Positions 55,101 through 63,073 are shown, numbered from the stretch's first letter. The stretch is 64,000 bases of DNA from Amborella trichopoda (GCF_000471905.2 NW_006499751.1:4704426-4768425); one strand, 5' to 3'. The notes: a model not told the origin generated them from the sequence alone. Translations and numbers: made by a program.

Positions 55101-57770
55101 ATGTACATTTCTCTGTATAAAGTTCTATTGAGAAATATAATTTTCATGTCGACCTGTGACATATCTCTTAACTCAAATAATAGGTAGTAACATTCACATA
55201 CAGCAAAAGTCTCATGAAAAAATCCCCGGAGTACTCTCCCCATAAATTTGATCTAAGAAATTTAATTTCTTTGTTGAAAGGAATTCTACTATGTGATGAA
55301 AACTATGACAAACTGAAAGTACTTAGATTTGTGTTTTGAAGCAAACAATTTAACAAATTCAGTGAAATTATCAATAAGGGACATAGCGTGTAGAACCACC
55401 AGATGAACGAAACAATTTTGATCCAAACATAAAATTGAATCAAATCAAAATGGGCTACACTTATCAAGACTCCTAAGAGAAAGGGAGTATCGAATTGCCA
55501 GTCTCAGAAGGCGTAACTTTGTTGATATCCTTATTGATACCATCTTCTTGTAGCTTTCGTATGTCTCACTTCGTCGAAGAAATTAGGCCGAATGCCTTCC
55601 ATCAAGAGTATGTCAACCTACCATTAGTACAACAATGAGTTTGCAAGAAAGCATTACTTCTACTAAAAGAGGATCCATAACTTCCATTCAAGCAGTTTAT
55701 GTGCTTGTCGATCATTATTTATGGGAAAAAGGCAGTACTCTATGTGAAGCTAGAAAACTAGATATCGAAGCTAGAAAACCTGCCAATATGATGATGGCCC
55801 TTGACAAGGTGCATGATATGAAAAGGTGCATGATATATTAGCTGCGGACACAGTAGCTTTCTTGAGGTAATTTTGAAGGTGGGCAATATGGGGGGATCTA
55901 TGCTCCAGCTTGATTGGGGGTTTTGAGTGATTAATGTGTTTGAATGTCATTTTTAGTTCTTAGAGTTTTTTAAGTTTCTGGATAACACAATGGTTAAAAT
56001 ATGAATGAACTCGCTACAGCCCTCAATGCCCAAAAACCAAGCTAAGTGCATGGATCCCCATTTTAGTGGTTATTTAGTCTTGGAGTTCTCATATCAAATA
56101 CTCTTATAAGCATAATCTTGTCCAATTCTTATTAATCACCATGTAATGTAAATAGGATTTGGAGGCTATAATTTTCCTCTCATTTCTAACTCGATATCGC
56201 ACATTTAGTTAGGGATGCTAATACAACTGGTTATCATCATCATCATAGCCTTTTTCTAACTAATTGGGGTCGGCTATACAAATCATGGTCCGCCGTTCTG
56301 CTCTAAGGGCCATATCCTCAGTGAGGCTATAAGTTTCCATATCTCTTCTCACTACTTCCAACCATGTCCTTTTAGGCCAACCCGTTGCCTTTTTTGAGCC
56401 TTCTACTTGAACTAACTCGCACCTCCTAACTGGTGTTGTACTGGGTCTGCGCTGCACATGGCCAGTTCACCTAAGTCTACTTTGTTTCATCTTATCTCCT
56501 ATTGGTGCCATACCTAAATTCTCCCAAATGAATTCATTTCGAATTCTGTCCCTTTTTGTCTTGCCACTCATCCATTTCAACATCCTCACCTCAGCTACAC
56601 TCATTCTATGGGTATGTTGTTTCTTGAGTGCCTCACACTCCGCCCCATAAAGCAATGCTGGTCTCATAGCTGTCCTATAGAACTGACCCTTCAGCTTCAT
56701 TAATATGTGGTGATCACATAAAACTTTGGTTGGACATGCCCTCCCAATTCTAATTCTATGTGAGTACAACTAGTACCGTGGAAAAATTCTTGTTCAAACT
56801 TGAGATGGTATGAAGTTTTTGCATTTGTTCACCTTCGTGCTCTCCTTTGTTTCAATTGTATAAAATTTGATTTGTTGATAAGCTAATACTAAAATAACAA
56901 TTAAAAATAAATAAGAAGTCACTCTTGTGCATATTGTTGTGTTTAAAGAAAAGGCTGTCAATATAAAGAAAACATCCTCCAACATTCTTTTTGGAAGCAT
57001 GTTAGGAGCCAGAGGATCGAGGGTGAAGATGATGGCCACTCACGTATACGCAAACGGCATTCAATAGTTTATAGATATCTCTGCCAAGTTGACAATTTTT
57101 TTCTTCCGTCTTGTGTGGGATGCAGGTAGAAGAATGATAACCTACATTATGAAATTGGTCTCTGTCTTTACCTGTTTAAGTCTTTAAGAACCAGTGGCAT
57201 ATTTTGGAAAGTGATAGTACTTGGTCCATATGCCTTATTCTGTTCATTTTGTGATGCAAGGTAAACTTCGAAGTTGATTGGGTTAGATATTTGTTTCTCT
57301 TTATTGTCAAGCCTTCCGGATGACAAATGGACAACAAAACCGTTCTGATTGATGTCTTGAAATTACAAAGTTATGATTTGTAATTAGCATTGTGGAATTA
57401 ATGAACTTGTGGTCCATACATTCTATTGATTTGAGTGGCTGAACTTTGATTCTGAATCTTCCCTTTACAACAATCACTGTTCTTTGAATTATGTTTTTTT
57501 ATCTGTAGGTATGTACCATCTGCAGATGAGTGCCCCTTAGTGTTACAACTTCCAGATGGAACCATTTCCTCAACTAATGGATTTATGTCACCTGTGAGTA
57601 ATTCTTCTAGGAGTTCTTTGAATAACGATGTTGTCTTTTTGGATATCGCTTTTATGATTAGTTTTTTAAACCTAATGTAGACGTGGGGCGGAATCATTGT
57701 TTGGAACCCCACCAGCTGTTCAACAGATTCCAGAAGTGCAAGACTTTCAAGGCACACATTTTCTTCTCAG
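23189..57770 (+). CDS. GPI transamidase subunit PIG-S, exons 1-7 of a gene running past the window
   Basis: PIG-S is a subunit of the ER-membrane GPI transamidase that attaches preassembled GPI anchors to proteins. Exons: 23189-23303, 23395-24112, 37676-37760, 37895-37984, 53865-53938, 57510-57594, 57681-57770. All visible junctions are GT-AG, and the exons join to 419 codons without a stop. Plant PIG-S proteins are longer, so roughly the last quarter, with the C-terminal membrane segment, lies to the right. The N-terminus has a hydrophobic segment (about residues 26-44), then '[11 protein letters not shown]', '[16 protein letters not shown]', '[14 protein letters not shown]', '[16 protein letters not shown]' and '[13 protein letters not shown]', all matching my memory of Arabidopsis PIG-S. 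Start chosen at the first in-frame ATG, which has a strong context (gccgccATGG). Four introns are inflated by transposons. Confidence 0.93.
23395..24112 (+). CDS. PIGS exon 2 (main luminal domain)
   Basis: 718 bases encoding '[20 protein letters not shown]' onward, the family signature just after the membrane segment, and the large ER-luminal domain with a CGGCG motif. It ends in codon TG|G before donor 'gtaagc'. Reading straight through gives an immediate TAA at 24114, so the open frame seems to end at Trp, but splicing to 37676 restores it ('WDFRKID'). Confidence 0.93.
24113..25770. other. PIGS intron 2, 5' part
   Basis: No transposon domain recognised. Contains an imperfect direct repeat of about 71 bp ('ggttaatctcca' at 24302 and 24373). 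Small open frames on both strands look random. Probably original intron plus old unidentified insertions. Confidence 0.5.
25771..26640 (+). pseudogene. L1 fragment: ORF1 end and endonuclease piece
   Basis: Pro/Leu-rich ORF1-like sequence (25800-26040) and a Lys/Arg-rich ORF1 tail ('[13 protein letters not shown]' near 26190) are followed by endonuclease text ending in '[11 protein letters not shown]' at about 26510-26540. GGDFNV is the conserved EEP block. Most of the endonuclease N-terminus is missing. Frames are broken. Confidence 0.6.
26641..27639. other. Intron 2 sequence, nothing certain
   Basis: No domain recognised. The stretch 27400-27560 (pyrimidine-rich, ending in a T run) could be the 3' end of an LINE. 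Confidence 0.35.
27640..27830. repeat. Possible hAT terminal fragment
   Basis: Dense 'gcctaggc' words ('gggtgcctaggctaggc') like the subterminal parts of the hAT family at 27958, 46667 and 60056, ending near 'ttttttagacagtagtg'. No second terminus or target duplication found. Confidence 0.4.
27958..28627. mobile_element. Non-autonomous hAT element (670 bp)
   Basis: Left end 'CAGTGTGCTTTAAAAAGCAC'; right end, reverse-complemented, 'CAGTGATTCAAAAAGCAG'. Both have 'cctaggcgg'-type subterminal repeats. 'aaagagca' flanks both sides (27952-27959, overlapping the left end by two bases, and 28628-28635), consistent with the 8-bp duplication of hAT elements. No coding capacity; it shares its ends with the elements at 46667 and 60056. 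Confidence 0.8.
28640..30490. other. GGATC-word repeat field, part 1
   Basis: No protein domain. The words 'gggagcgagatccc', 'gagatcc', 'ggaactgcggg' and 'tttggaatctagattc' (30292, 30410) recur and return at 31.7-32.75 kb and 33.3-33.8 kb. Also holds a short tandem repeat 'acataaaacgagataaatta' (about 29248 and 29271). Looks like an unclassified element broken into several pieces. Confidence 0.45.
29823..29930 (-). pseudogene. Acidic terminal exon-like segment
   Basis: On the - strand, after a good acceptor 'actttacag', a frame reads '[20 protein letters not shown]' and on to 'DDEEEY' and a stop. Acidic tails like this end the hAT transposases in this window, but this one matches neither exactly. 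It may be a fragment of another transposase or of a captured gene. Confidence 0.25.
30500..31640 (+). pseudogene. Possible L1 ORF1 remnant
   Basis: Frame 30507-30914 (135 aa) and text near 31540-31640 ('[18 protein letters not shown]') have the composition of ORF1 from the L1 elements in this intron, just upstream of an L1 endonuclease. No diagnostic domain is visible. The assignment rests on position. Confidence 0.35.
31216..31397. repeat. 97-bp tandem duplication
   Basis: 'ctaattcattctac' and 'tgaatcccatttaacattga' recur 97 bp apart (copies about 31216-31300 and 31313-31397), about 90% identical by eye. Confidence 0.8.
31650..32764. repeat. GGATC-word repeat field, part 2 (insertion in L1)
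   Basis: It interrupts L1-like sequence. Words such as 'ggagcgagatccca' and 'aaggaactcgttccctt' recur. Contains the 205-bp duplication described separately. No coding frame of note. Confidence 0.5.
32344..32745. repeat. 205-bp tandem duplication
   Basis: The segment starting 'gcgaaccataagactaggg' at 32344 repeats from 32549 with very few differences, including two short deletions. The high identity points to a recent duplication compared with the decayed surroundings. Confidence 0.9.
33300..33820. repeat. GGATC-word insertion inside L1 endonuclease
   Basis: Splits the endonuclease of the L1 between 'LQQFQSQ' and the next recognisable block. Contains three degenerate copies of 'gatcccaaccttttgg' about 27 bp apart (33465-33540) and the hairpin at 33543-33579. 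The vocabulary matches 28.6-30.5 and 31.65-32.76 kb. Confidence 0.5.
33543..33579. repeat. Perfect 14-bp inverted repeat
   Basis: 'aaagagtatatata' (33543-33556) pairs with 'tatatatactcttt' (33566-33579) across a 9-nt loop. Confidence 0.85.
37676..37760 (+). CDS. PIGS exon 3
   Basis: 85 bases after acceptor 'ttttcag'. Translation '[20 protein letters not shown]' then 'LANISVESQ' fits the PIG-S family and follows the split Trp codon of exon 2. Ends 'AGCCAG' before donor 'gtggtg'. It lies about 0.2 kb beyond the end of the L1 remnant that fills much of intron 2. Confidence 0.92.
37895..37984 (+). CDS. PIGS exon 4
   Basis: 90 bases, phase 0, after 'ttagcag'. Encodes '[20 protein letters not shown]' then '[10 protein letters not shown]'; donor 'gtatgt'. 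Intron 3 upstream is only 134 bp. About 100 bp downstream an RTE fragment begins, so the start of intron 4 is invaded almost up to the exon. Confidence 0.92.
38090..38825 (+). pseudogene. RTE-type LINE fragment (RT C-terminal part and 3' end)
   Basis: Translation '[20 protein letters not shown]', '[20 protein letters not shown]', '[20 protein letters not shown]' and '[13 protein letters not shown]' are conserved C-terminal blocks of plant RTE reverse transcriptase. The element ends near 'gctgaccccaattaatttgg' and 'ctataatgatgacg', the usual RTE terminus with a short GAT-type tail. 5'-truncated, with frameshifts and stops. Confidence 0.85.
38826..39343. other. Intron 4 sequence, possible captured exon
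   Basis: The - strand around 39140-38990 can be read as '[20 protein letters not shown]', a helical-looking peptide without known identity. Otherwise nothing is recognised. Confidence 0.25.
39344..39676 (-). other. Unidentified 110-codon open frame with possible splice donor
   Basis: An open frame on the - strand containing '[18 protein letters not shown]'. A consensus donor 'GAAG|gtaaat' lies at 39418/39417, so the last 25 codons may be intron. I do not recognise it. It may be a captured gene piece or chance; no acceptor or second exon could be fixed. Confidence 0.25.
39690..39892 (+). mobile_element. Short RTE-related element
   Basis: 'catgcccggttccaagccgg' then 'gtgtagccgaccctaaataa' and 'ttgggataaggctctgatga' with a (GAT)n tail. 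This is the non-coding 3' end of plant RTE elements or a derived short element. It has the same terminus as 38790-38825 and, inverted, 56232-56275. Confidence 0.65.
39893..42355. other. Intron 4 sequence without recognised features
   Basis: AT-rich; only short frames, none with a known domain. Unassigned. Confidence 0.45.
42356..42379. repeat. (TTTA)n microsatellite
   Basis: 'ttatttatttatttattttt', about five units. Confidence 0.85.
42462..42612. repeat. Polypurine tract
   Basis: About 150 bp, almost only A and G on the + strand. The apparent Ser/Leu-rich frame on the - strand is a by-product. Confidence 0.75.
42740..43640 (+). pseudogene. L1 fragment: ORF1 end and start of endonuclease
   Basis: Text such as '[14 protein letters not shown]' (near 43310) and '[19 protein letters not shown]' (near 43480) looks like an L1 ORF1 C-terminus, followed by '[11 protein letters not shown]' at 43611, the EEP endonuclease start seen in the L1 at 32868. 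It then stops and gives way to a tandem array. Truncated at its 3' side, which is unusual for L1 insertion and suggests a later deletion or replacement. Confidence 0.5.
43735..44615. repeat. Degenerate tandem array, period about 190-225 bp, five copies
   Basis: A module with 'tgtggattgagaga', then '..attttattgaaaggtgctc', then 'tgatgtgaatgtcat' recurs at about 43762, 43954, 44180, 44370 and 44560. Copies have diverged by substitutions and indels, so the array is old. No coding capacity. Satellite-like, or the repetitive untranslated part of an LTR element. Confidence 0.65.
44620..45985. other. Probable Copia body, not resolved
   Basis: Lies directly upstream of the Copia RNase H remnant. Frames on both strands are short; no integrase or RT motif could be fixed. 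Confidence 0.3.
45990..46648 (+). pseudogene. Copia RNase H remnant and polypurine tract
   Basis: '[12 protein letters not shown]' (about 46162) corresponds to the 'GYVFxLGGA' block, and '[14 protein letters not shown]' (about 46323) to the catalytic 'YCDNKAAI' block of Copia RNase H. The polypurine tract 'agtgggaga' (46640-46648) abuts the 3' LTR start. The element is in sense with PIGS, and its upstream part is badly decayed. Confidence 0.65.
46649..46666 (+). mobile_element. Start of Copia 3' LTR, split by hAT insertion
   Basis: 'TGTTGGGGTTATGTGGCC' follows directly on the polypurine tract, as expected for the first bases of a 3' LTR. After the hAT element the LTR resumes at 48229 with 'atttataggcc'. 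The distal LTR end could not be fixed. Confidence 0.65.
46667..48220 (+). mobile_element. hAT element, 1554 bp, with perfect 8-bp target duplication
   Basis: Left end 'CATAGTTCAAAAAAACAGAC'; right end, reverse-complemented, 'CAATGTATCAAACAGCGC'. The flanking duplication is 'atgtggcc' at 46659-46666 and 48221-48228. Subterminal 'gcctaggc' and 'gggcggccgcc' words occur at both ends. Carries a deleted transposase gene with three BED-like modules. Inserted into the Copia 3' LTR. Confidence 0.9.
47030..47888 (+). pseudogene. hAT transposase derivative: three BED-like fingers fused to acidic tail
   Basis: Three tandem copies of the N-terminal BED-type module (about 47030-47240, 47293-47517, 47549-47732) share 'WKYGY' or 'WKYGF', 'NPxPxDK' and '[15 protein letters not shown]'-like text. 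Copy 2 keeps 'CIRC'; copies 1 and 3 have lost ligands and contain frameshifts or stops. Copy 3 runs straight into the C-terminal acidic tail ('[17 protein letters not shown]', ending 47888). The whole catalytic core (DUF659 and dimerisation region) of the relative at 60590-63073 is missing. The original start codon is now ATA. Presumably not functional. Confidence 0.75.
48229..50305. other. Copia LTR remainder and unassigned sequence
   Basis: Begins with the resumed Copia LTR. Later sequence has LTR-like features: 'tctataaatattc' (TATA-like, near 49558), CT-rich leader at 49613-49665 and a poly(A) signal 'aataaag' at 50063. No protein domain. Confidence 0.4.
50308..50430 (-). pseudogene. Copia protease fragment
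   Basis: The - strand reads '[18 protein letters not shown]', the aspartic protease active-site block (DSGA, then DH) of Copia polyproteins. It is antisense to PIGS and to the Copia gag at 51360, so it comes from a different insertion or an inversion. Confidence 0.65.
50431..51359. other. Intron 4 sequence, low-complexity part
   Basis: CT-rich stretches and a T/G-rich run around 50888-50935. No recognised coding sequence. Confidence 0.4.
51360..52078 (+). pseudogene. Copia gag fragment (UBN2-like) with glycine-arginine segment
   Basis: '[19 protein letters not shown]' and '[11 protein letters not shown]' match Copia gag (UBN2-type). Frame-shifted text '[17 protein letters not shown]' follows at about 51680, then a degenerate CCHC-like knuckle ('[11 protein letters not shown]'). 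Its last part is duplicated. No protease follows in this orientation. Confidence 0.7.
51721..51988. repeat. 136-bp tandem duplication in Copia gag
   Basis: 'gtcaaagtaataaccttgga' at 51721 returns at 51857 ('gtcaaagtaatgaccttgga'), and the copies are almost identical to about 51988. 136 is not a multiple of three. Recent compared with the decayed surroundings. Confidence 0.9.
52139..52174. repeat. (AG)18 microsatellite
   Basis: Uninterrupted AG dinucleotides; likely polymorphic in length. Confidence 0.95.
52175..53864. other. PIGS intron 4, 3' part
   Basis: No transposon domain recognised. A - strand frame of 107 codons (53133-52810) has no known domain. The last 300 bp are T-rich, as expected before an acceptor. 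Confidence 0.5.
53865..53938 (+). CDS. PIGS exon 5
   Basis: 74 bases after 'cttcag'. Encodes '[20 protein letters not shown]' then 'LHFV' plus two bases of a Val codon; donor 'gtacat'. Joins exon 4 in phase 0 to give the family sequence 'LPFFVNSNEW', although 15.9 kb lie between them. Confidence 0.91.
53939..55009. other. PIGS intron 5, first part
   Basis: No coding sequence recognised. 'gacatggacatg' and 'gacatggacacgtgtctgac' give a short internal repeat near 54410-54460. Confidence 0.45.
55010..55270 (-). pseudogene. Copia reverse transcriptase remnant
   Basis: - strand text '[20 protein letters not shown]' corresponds to the 'DVKTAFLNGxLxEEIYM' block of Copia RT, and '[13 protein letters not shown]' to the 'SLYGLKQSPR' block a little further on. 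Several stops. Antisense to PIGS. Confidence 0.65.
55271..56231. other. Intron 5 sequence, unassigned
   Basis: May continue the Copia remnant on its 5' side (- strand). A 68-codon + strand frame (55635-55841) has no known domain. Confidence 0.4.
56232..56775 (-). pseudogene. RTE-type LINE fragment (RT C-terminus and 3' end)
   Basis: - strand text '[20 protein letters not shown]', '[20 protein letters not shown]' and '[20 protein letters not shown]' are the same RTE RT blocks as at 38090-38825 but better preserved. Ends with 'aattggggtcggctat' (on +) and an ATC/GAT tail at 56235. 5'-truncated at about 56775, which is typical for LINE insertion. Confidence 0.88.
56776..57509. other. PIGS intron 5, last part
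   Basis: No repeats or coding sequence recognised apart from the acceptor 'ctgtag' at the end. Confidence 0.45.
57510..57594 (+). CDS. PIGS exon 6
   Basis: 85 bases after 'ctgtag'. The first G completes the Val codon, followed by '[20 protein letters not shown]' and 'STNGFMSP'; donor 'gtgagt'. Intron 5 upstream is 3.57 kb; intron 6 downstream is 86 bp. Confidence 0.92.
57681..57770 (+). CDS. PIGS exon 7
   Basis: 90 bases, phase 0, after 'aatgtag'. Encodes '[20 protein letters not shown]' then '[10 protein letters not shown]'; donor 'gtcaga'. No candidate for the next conserved PIG-S exon is seen up to 64000, so intron 7 is longer than 6.2 kb. Confidence 0.9.
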
Positions 57771-60055
57771 GTCAGATAACATTTATAATGGATAACACGA
57801 TTGCATGTTTGTTTGAGCATTAGCCTGTTAGAGACTGTATCACTTCAACTTACATTGCACATGATTTTGTTATTTCAATTTTGGTGTGAATGGGCTCGTC
57901 TCCGAAGTTTGATCGCAATTGTATTAGATATTTAGACTAGTCAGTCTCATCTAATCTCATAGTTTTTATCTTAATAATGTAGATACCATATTATTGATAT
58001 TTTCAGTAAATCATATCTAAGGTCGATACACTTGTATATGTATTATTATTCTCATAATGTTTTAGATGTAGCTCATTGTTTAATGTTCCACTAGATAGTT
58101 AACATAAAAAATGTCTGAGCAATATTAAGAATAGGATATAAAGTTTCATGGCTATGGTCAGCGTTTTAAAAACTGGACTGGCCTACCAAACCAATCACCA
58201 GCTGAACCGATCTGTGGTCTTGAGGTCCCGCAACTTTCTATCCTGGGGGAGATACATAACAACCACTTCTTAGAAAAGCAATTACTTCCTATTGGCTAGC
58301 ACATACTGGGATTGAGTGGCTTTTGTCCAACCCACAATTGTGTATGATTTTTTTTTTTTTGATAACTGTTAACAAATGATGAAATTACTATTCTATTCTT
58401 GTACAAAAAAATATTCTTGAATATATGTGTCATATTTGGCAGGGAAAGATTGTTCATGGGTAAAATGTAGTTCATTACATTCACTGTTAAATATTAAAAA
58501 CCTTGGAAAGTTGTGTAAAGGAGTTGGTCATATCAATGTAAGTATTATTGTTCCTTCATCCCATGTGGCAACAGTTCACTAATTTTGAATCAAAATGATT
58601 AAAATTTGTAGAGGCATATTTAATCATTAGTGGACCCTTCTTCCATGTGGCTAAAAAAGGCATGCCAATGAAAAGTGCCAAATGTGTTTCATTGTTGGGG
58701 GTTCAAAATTTGAAAGATCTTTTTGTGAGTTGTTTTTTGAATTTATTGATGTGAACCAGAATATAAATTTTATATTTGTGTTCTGTGATTTTTTTATGGA
58801 TTTTTTTTTGTTGTTGTAATTTTTTATATATATTTATTATTTGGGCACTTCCATACTACAAAGCTTCTGGTAATGGATGATCTGTAGCTTTGGCTCCTGC
58901 TCCACCTCTGCCTATGCTTCCAACTGTTGTAAATAATTAAGTTTTTATCTCTGTCTCTTCTATTTAAATCCCTGAGGACATTTTTGTTATTTCGCTGGAC
59001 ATTTTTGTTATTTCGCTTAAGGGATATTTTTGTAACTTCAGATTTTCACTGGTAATAAAATGCATATAAGTGGGGGGTGGGTGCCCAATAGACATCACCG
59101 TAACTCTCTTCTTCCCCTCTTTCTCACGTGACTCTCTCTATCTATCTCATCTCTCTCTCCAACTTTCTCTCTCTTCCTAGATCTTGATCTTCCTTACACT
59201 TTTTTATTTCCAATCTACTAGATTGCTGTATTTTAAATTTGTAAAAATCAGGTATGGACAAAATATCCCTTGGATTTGTAAAAATCCGAGGTATGGACAA
59301 AAAATACCTTAGTACCACATATTCTTTTTTAGGTGAATTTTCCTTGTGACGTGTGATTCGAAAAAACAGATTTGTAAATTGATGGTGGCTGAAACCCAAG
59401 ATTTGGTTTGTGTAGTTCGAACAAAACACAGATCTAAAAAGTTGAAGCAGTGCGTCACCCTAATTTTCATGGACCACAGATCTGAAAAATTAAAATGGTG
59501 CGTGAAACCCTAGTTTTAATGGATACTCCCTATCCAAATTGAAGACTTAGATATGATTTTGTGTGGTGCGTCAAACCCTAATTTTTATGGATATTCCCTA
59601 TTTGGGTTGAGTATGTGATGTTGAACAGAAAATTCTTAAACTGGTTGGTATTATTTGTGTGTCAAAAGTAGTTGTTGGACCCTTTTAATATGTCTTACCT
59701 CTGTCATGAGTTGCAAGACTCATATTCTATTGAGATCTCTTATATGGGATGGTCTCAGATCTTTGGGTGGAGTGAAATCGAGTAGCTTTTAGTGGCAATC
59801 AATGAGTTTTTCTTTTTGGTTGTTTCTGACAATCAGTGATATTTTTATTTGGTTGTTTGTGGTAATCAGGGAGGGTTTTTTGGGCGTGTTTTGGCTGATA
59901 GTGGCTGATATGTCAAATATCAATGATTCAGAGCACTCTTTTACCACGATCAATACACATGGTGTAAACTCTCACATGGGTATCAATGGAGGAAACCCAG
60001 TGCCAAGCCCATCTCTTTGTTTTGGTTTTGGCTGAGTTGACTAGGCATCTACAAG
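57771..60055. other. PIGS intron 7, first part
   Basis: No domain recognised. A 21-bp tandem pair ('ggacatttttgttatttcgc' at 58976 and 58997). A TATA-like and CT-rich LTR-like stretch at 59060-59170. Three degenerate copies of 'gcgtcaaaccctaattttta' at about 59450, 59500 and 59568. A 77-codon frame at 59802-60035 ends just before the hAT element and could be a piece of another element. Confidence 0.4.
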
Positions 60056-60589
60056 CAATGATTCAAAAAGCGGACCGCCCAGTGCCTAGGCGGTCCGAAA
60101 GGCCTGAGCGCATCGCCCAAGCCATTGCAGCCAATCTGGGCGGTCGATCCTTGGACGGCTGCCTAGGCGGTATGGAACGCACCTAGGCGGGGGCCCAAGG
60201 CCTGTGCCCCGCCCAGGGGTGGATATTGATTTCGGTAGGGGCAATTTTGATCTTTTTTTTTTGTTTTTAAGTCAAAAAATTAGGGTTTTAGATTCATTTG
60301 AACCCTAAAACTTGTTGGAGTCAATTTTAGAGAGAGAGAGCCCCCAAAAATCTAGTTTTTGGTGAATTATTTAGGATCGAAGGGTTTTTCAAAGTTAACA
60401 AAAATTGATCAAAACATCACCCATTGATATTAGATTTACTTTTTGATGTTTTGCAAAGTTATTAGGGGTTTTTTTAGAAGATTTTGAGTATTTAGAAGCA
60501 TCTTTGAGGTGGAAGTTTGAAGATTGAGCAATCAAACTCATAGTAAGTGATTTTTTTTTATTGCTTTAGTAATTTACATTATTTTTGAG

Positions 60590-63073
60590 ATGTCTTCTTC
60601 GGGATCTAATAGGAGTGGTGATCCCGGTTGGAAATATGACTATAACCCAGATCCTAAAGATAAAAATTGCATAAGATGCAAGTTTTGTGAAAAAGATACA
60701 AAAAGGGGATAAACCAGTTCAAGAAACATCTTGCCGGTATCAAGGGGGATGTTGCCCCATGTAAAAAGACTCTTGATGCTGTTAAAGAGGAAATAAACAA
60801 TTTTTTGAACATGGTGAAAATGAAAAAAGATGAGAGATTTGCCTTTATAGCAGAGATTAGGTCTGGGGTTCGGGTCAATTTTGATGATGATGATAGTGAT
60901 GAGGAAGGGGAGGGATGTCAAGAGGTTGAGCAAGCCATTATTAAGGGAAAGGGGAAGGGAGTTGTAATTGCTTCTGGTTCTGAGATTAAAAAGCCTTGGG
61001 TTAGAGGCCCTATGGATAGTTTTTTACCTAAGCCTGACCCTGAGTTTGCAGGAGAGAAAACAAACAAACAAACCATCATTGAAAATAAAATCAAGAAGGA
61101 AGAGAGAGATAGATTATCTTGCTACATGGTTTTATGATACGGGCATTCCTTTCAATACCGCTCGCTTAAGCAGCTTCTATGCTGCGATAGAGGCAGTTGG
61201 CCAATTTGGCCCTGGGATGAAACCCCCAACCCCATATGAGCTTTCAGAGTATTTTTTAAAAGAGGCAGTGAGTGCCACGAAGGAAGCTGTAGAACTTAAT
61301 AAGGATGCATGGGCTCAGTATGAGGTTTCTATTATGACTGATGCTTGAAGTGATAGGAACAGAAGAAGTCAAATGAATTTTCTTGTAAATTGTCCTGCTG
61401 AGACTGTCTTTTTGAGGTCTATTGATGCATCTGATCATATCCATGATACCCATTACGTATTTCAAGTGACAGAGAAGGAAAGTCAAGGAGGTTGGGGGCA
61501 GTCTGTTAGTACGTAGGTTGTACACNNNNNNNNNNNNNNNNNNNNCTAATCGTTGCTGCATCAATTTGTTAGCGCATACTTATGCTAGAACCTTTTGGAC
61601 ACCATATGCAACACATTGTATAGACCTCATGCTGCTTTTGGCAGTTTAACCGAGATATTAGGTGCAGTGAAGAAGGCCAAGTTAGTTACAAATTTCATTT
61701 ATAGTCACCATCTCACGCTCAGCATGATGCGTACCTTTACAAAGAAGAAAGAGATTGTGAGGCCTGGGTTCACGATATTTGTGACCTGGTACTCATGCGT
61801 AGATAGCATACATTCGAGGATAGTGCAGTTGAGGCAAATGTTTATCTCAGATGAGTGGAGAGAATGCAAATTGTCTAAGGATCAGGTTGGGAAGAAGATG
61901 AGAGATATTATGCTTTCTAAGGCTTTTTGGAGAGGGGTGAAGGGCGCTCTTAAGGTATTTTTTTCTCTTGTCAAAGTCCTTTGCATGGTTGATAGTGACA
62001 AGCCTTCTTTGGGCTACATATATGATGTTATGGAGAAATGCAAAAGAGAGATGGCCCAAAATTTCAATGATGAAGAAACCTGCTGCAAGCCTGTTTGAGA
62101 GATTATTGATGAGAAGTGCGATAGGCAGCTACATCAGCCATTGCATGCAGCCGGTTATTATTTGAAGCCAGTTTTTTTTTATATTGGCAAGGATATACAA
62201 ACAAATGACACAATTATGAATGGATTTAATAAGTGTGTAGATGTGCTAGTCCCTGATCTTGATATGCAGGATATTATATACGTTGATGAGTTGATAAATT
62301 ACAAGTGCTCATTAAAGTCTTTTGGGAGTCCAATGGTGATGAGGCAAATGACCAAAATTAATGCATGCATTAATAATATTCTTAAGTTCATCTTCATCAA
62401 GTTCAAATAATCAAGTAATTCTATTATTTATTTATGATTTTTTTCTATATCTTTGCAGCCCATTGGTGGAGCCAACATGGGTGTAGTTCTCCAAATTTAC
62501 AAAAGTTGGCCATTTGGATCTTAAACCTTACCACTTCTTCATCCGGTTGTGAGCGCAATTGGAGTACTTTTGAAGGGGTAAGGCCATAAGGGTAATTTGT
62601 GTAATTTTATAAATAATACATGAACCATAGATATTAGATTTTAATTAATTTCATTTGATTTTGTTAAATTCATACAAAGAAAAAGAACAGGTTTGAATCA
62701 AAGAGGCTCAATGACTTAGTAGGTCAAGTACAATCAATTCTTGAAGGACAGGTGTGCTAAGAGAGATAAGAGAGACCCCATCAGATAAAAAATTATGGAC
62801 CATGGTATGAAGTGGTTAGTTGATGATAATGAGGTCGAGGGGCATGAAGGATTGACATGGGACATGGTCATGGATGCTTCAGGGACATCATCTGACCCTC
62901 CTAGGGCCACTAGATTTTCTGAACATAGAACATGGATGGAGGAAGAGGAGGAAGAAGATGCTGATTCAGAAGAGATGGAGGAGGACGGGGACGGCCAATA
63001 TGTCGAGGAGGGTGACGACTCCGATGAATATGATGCCAATGCAGTTGACTTAAGATTTTTCGATGATGAATGA
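60590..63073 (+). pseudogene. hAT transposase (BED finger, DUF659, dimerisation domain)
   Basis: Start at ATG 60590 ('MSSSGSNRSGDPGWKYDYNP'). BED-type finger with 'CIRCKFCEKD' and, after a frameshift near 60709, '[17 protein letters not shown]'. Acidic linker, then DUF659-type text ('ARLSSFYAAIEAVGQFGPGM', 'YELSEYFLKEAV'). After the N gap, core text: 'AKLVTNFIYSHHLTLSMMRT' and 'SIHSRIVQLRQMFISDEWR'. The C-terminal dimerisation block has 'TTSSSGCERNWSTFEG' at about 62530, possibly followed by an intron (donor 'ggtaag' near 62578) to 'RFESKRLNDLV'. Acidic tail ends 63073. Stops and shifts make it non-functional as it stands. Confidence 0.85.
61525..61545. other. Assembly gap (21 N)
   Basis: 21 unknown bases inside the transposase; frames cannot be judged across it. 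Confidence 0.99.
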
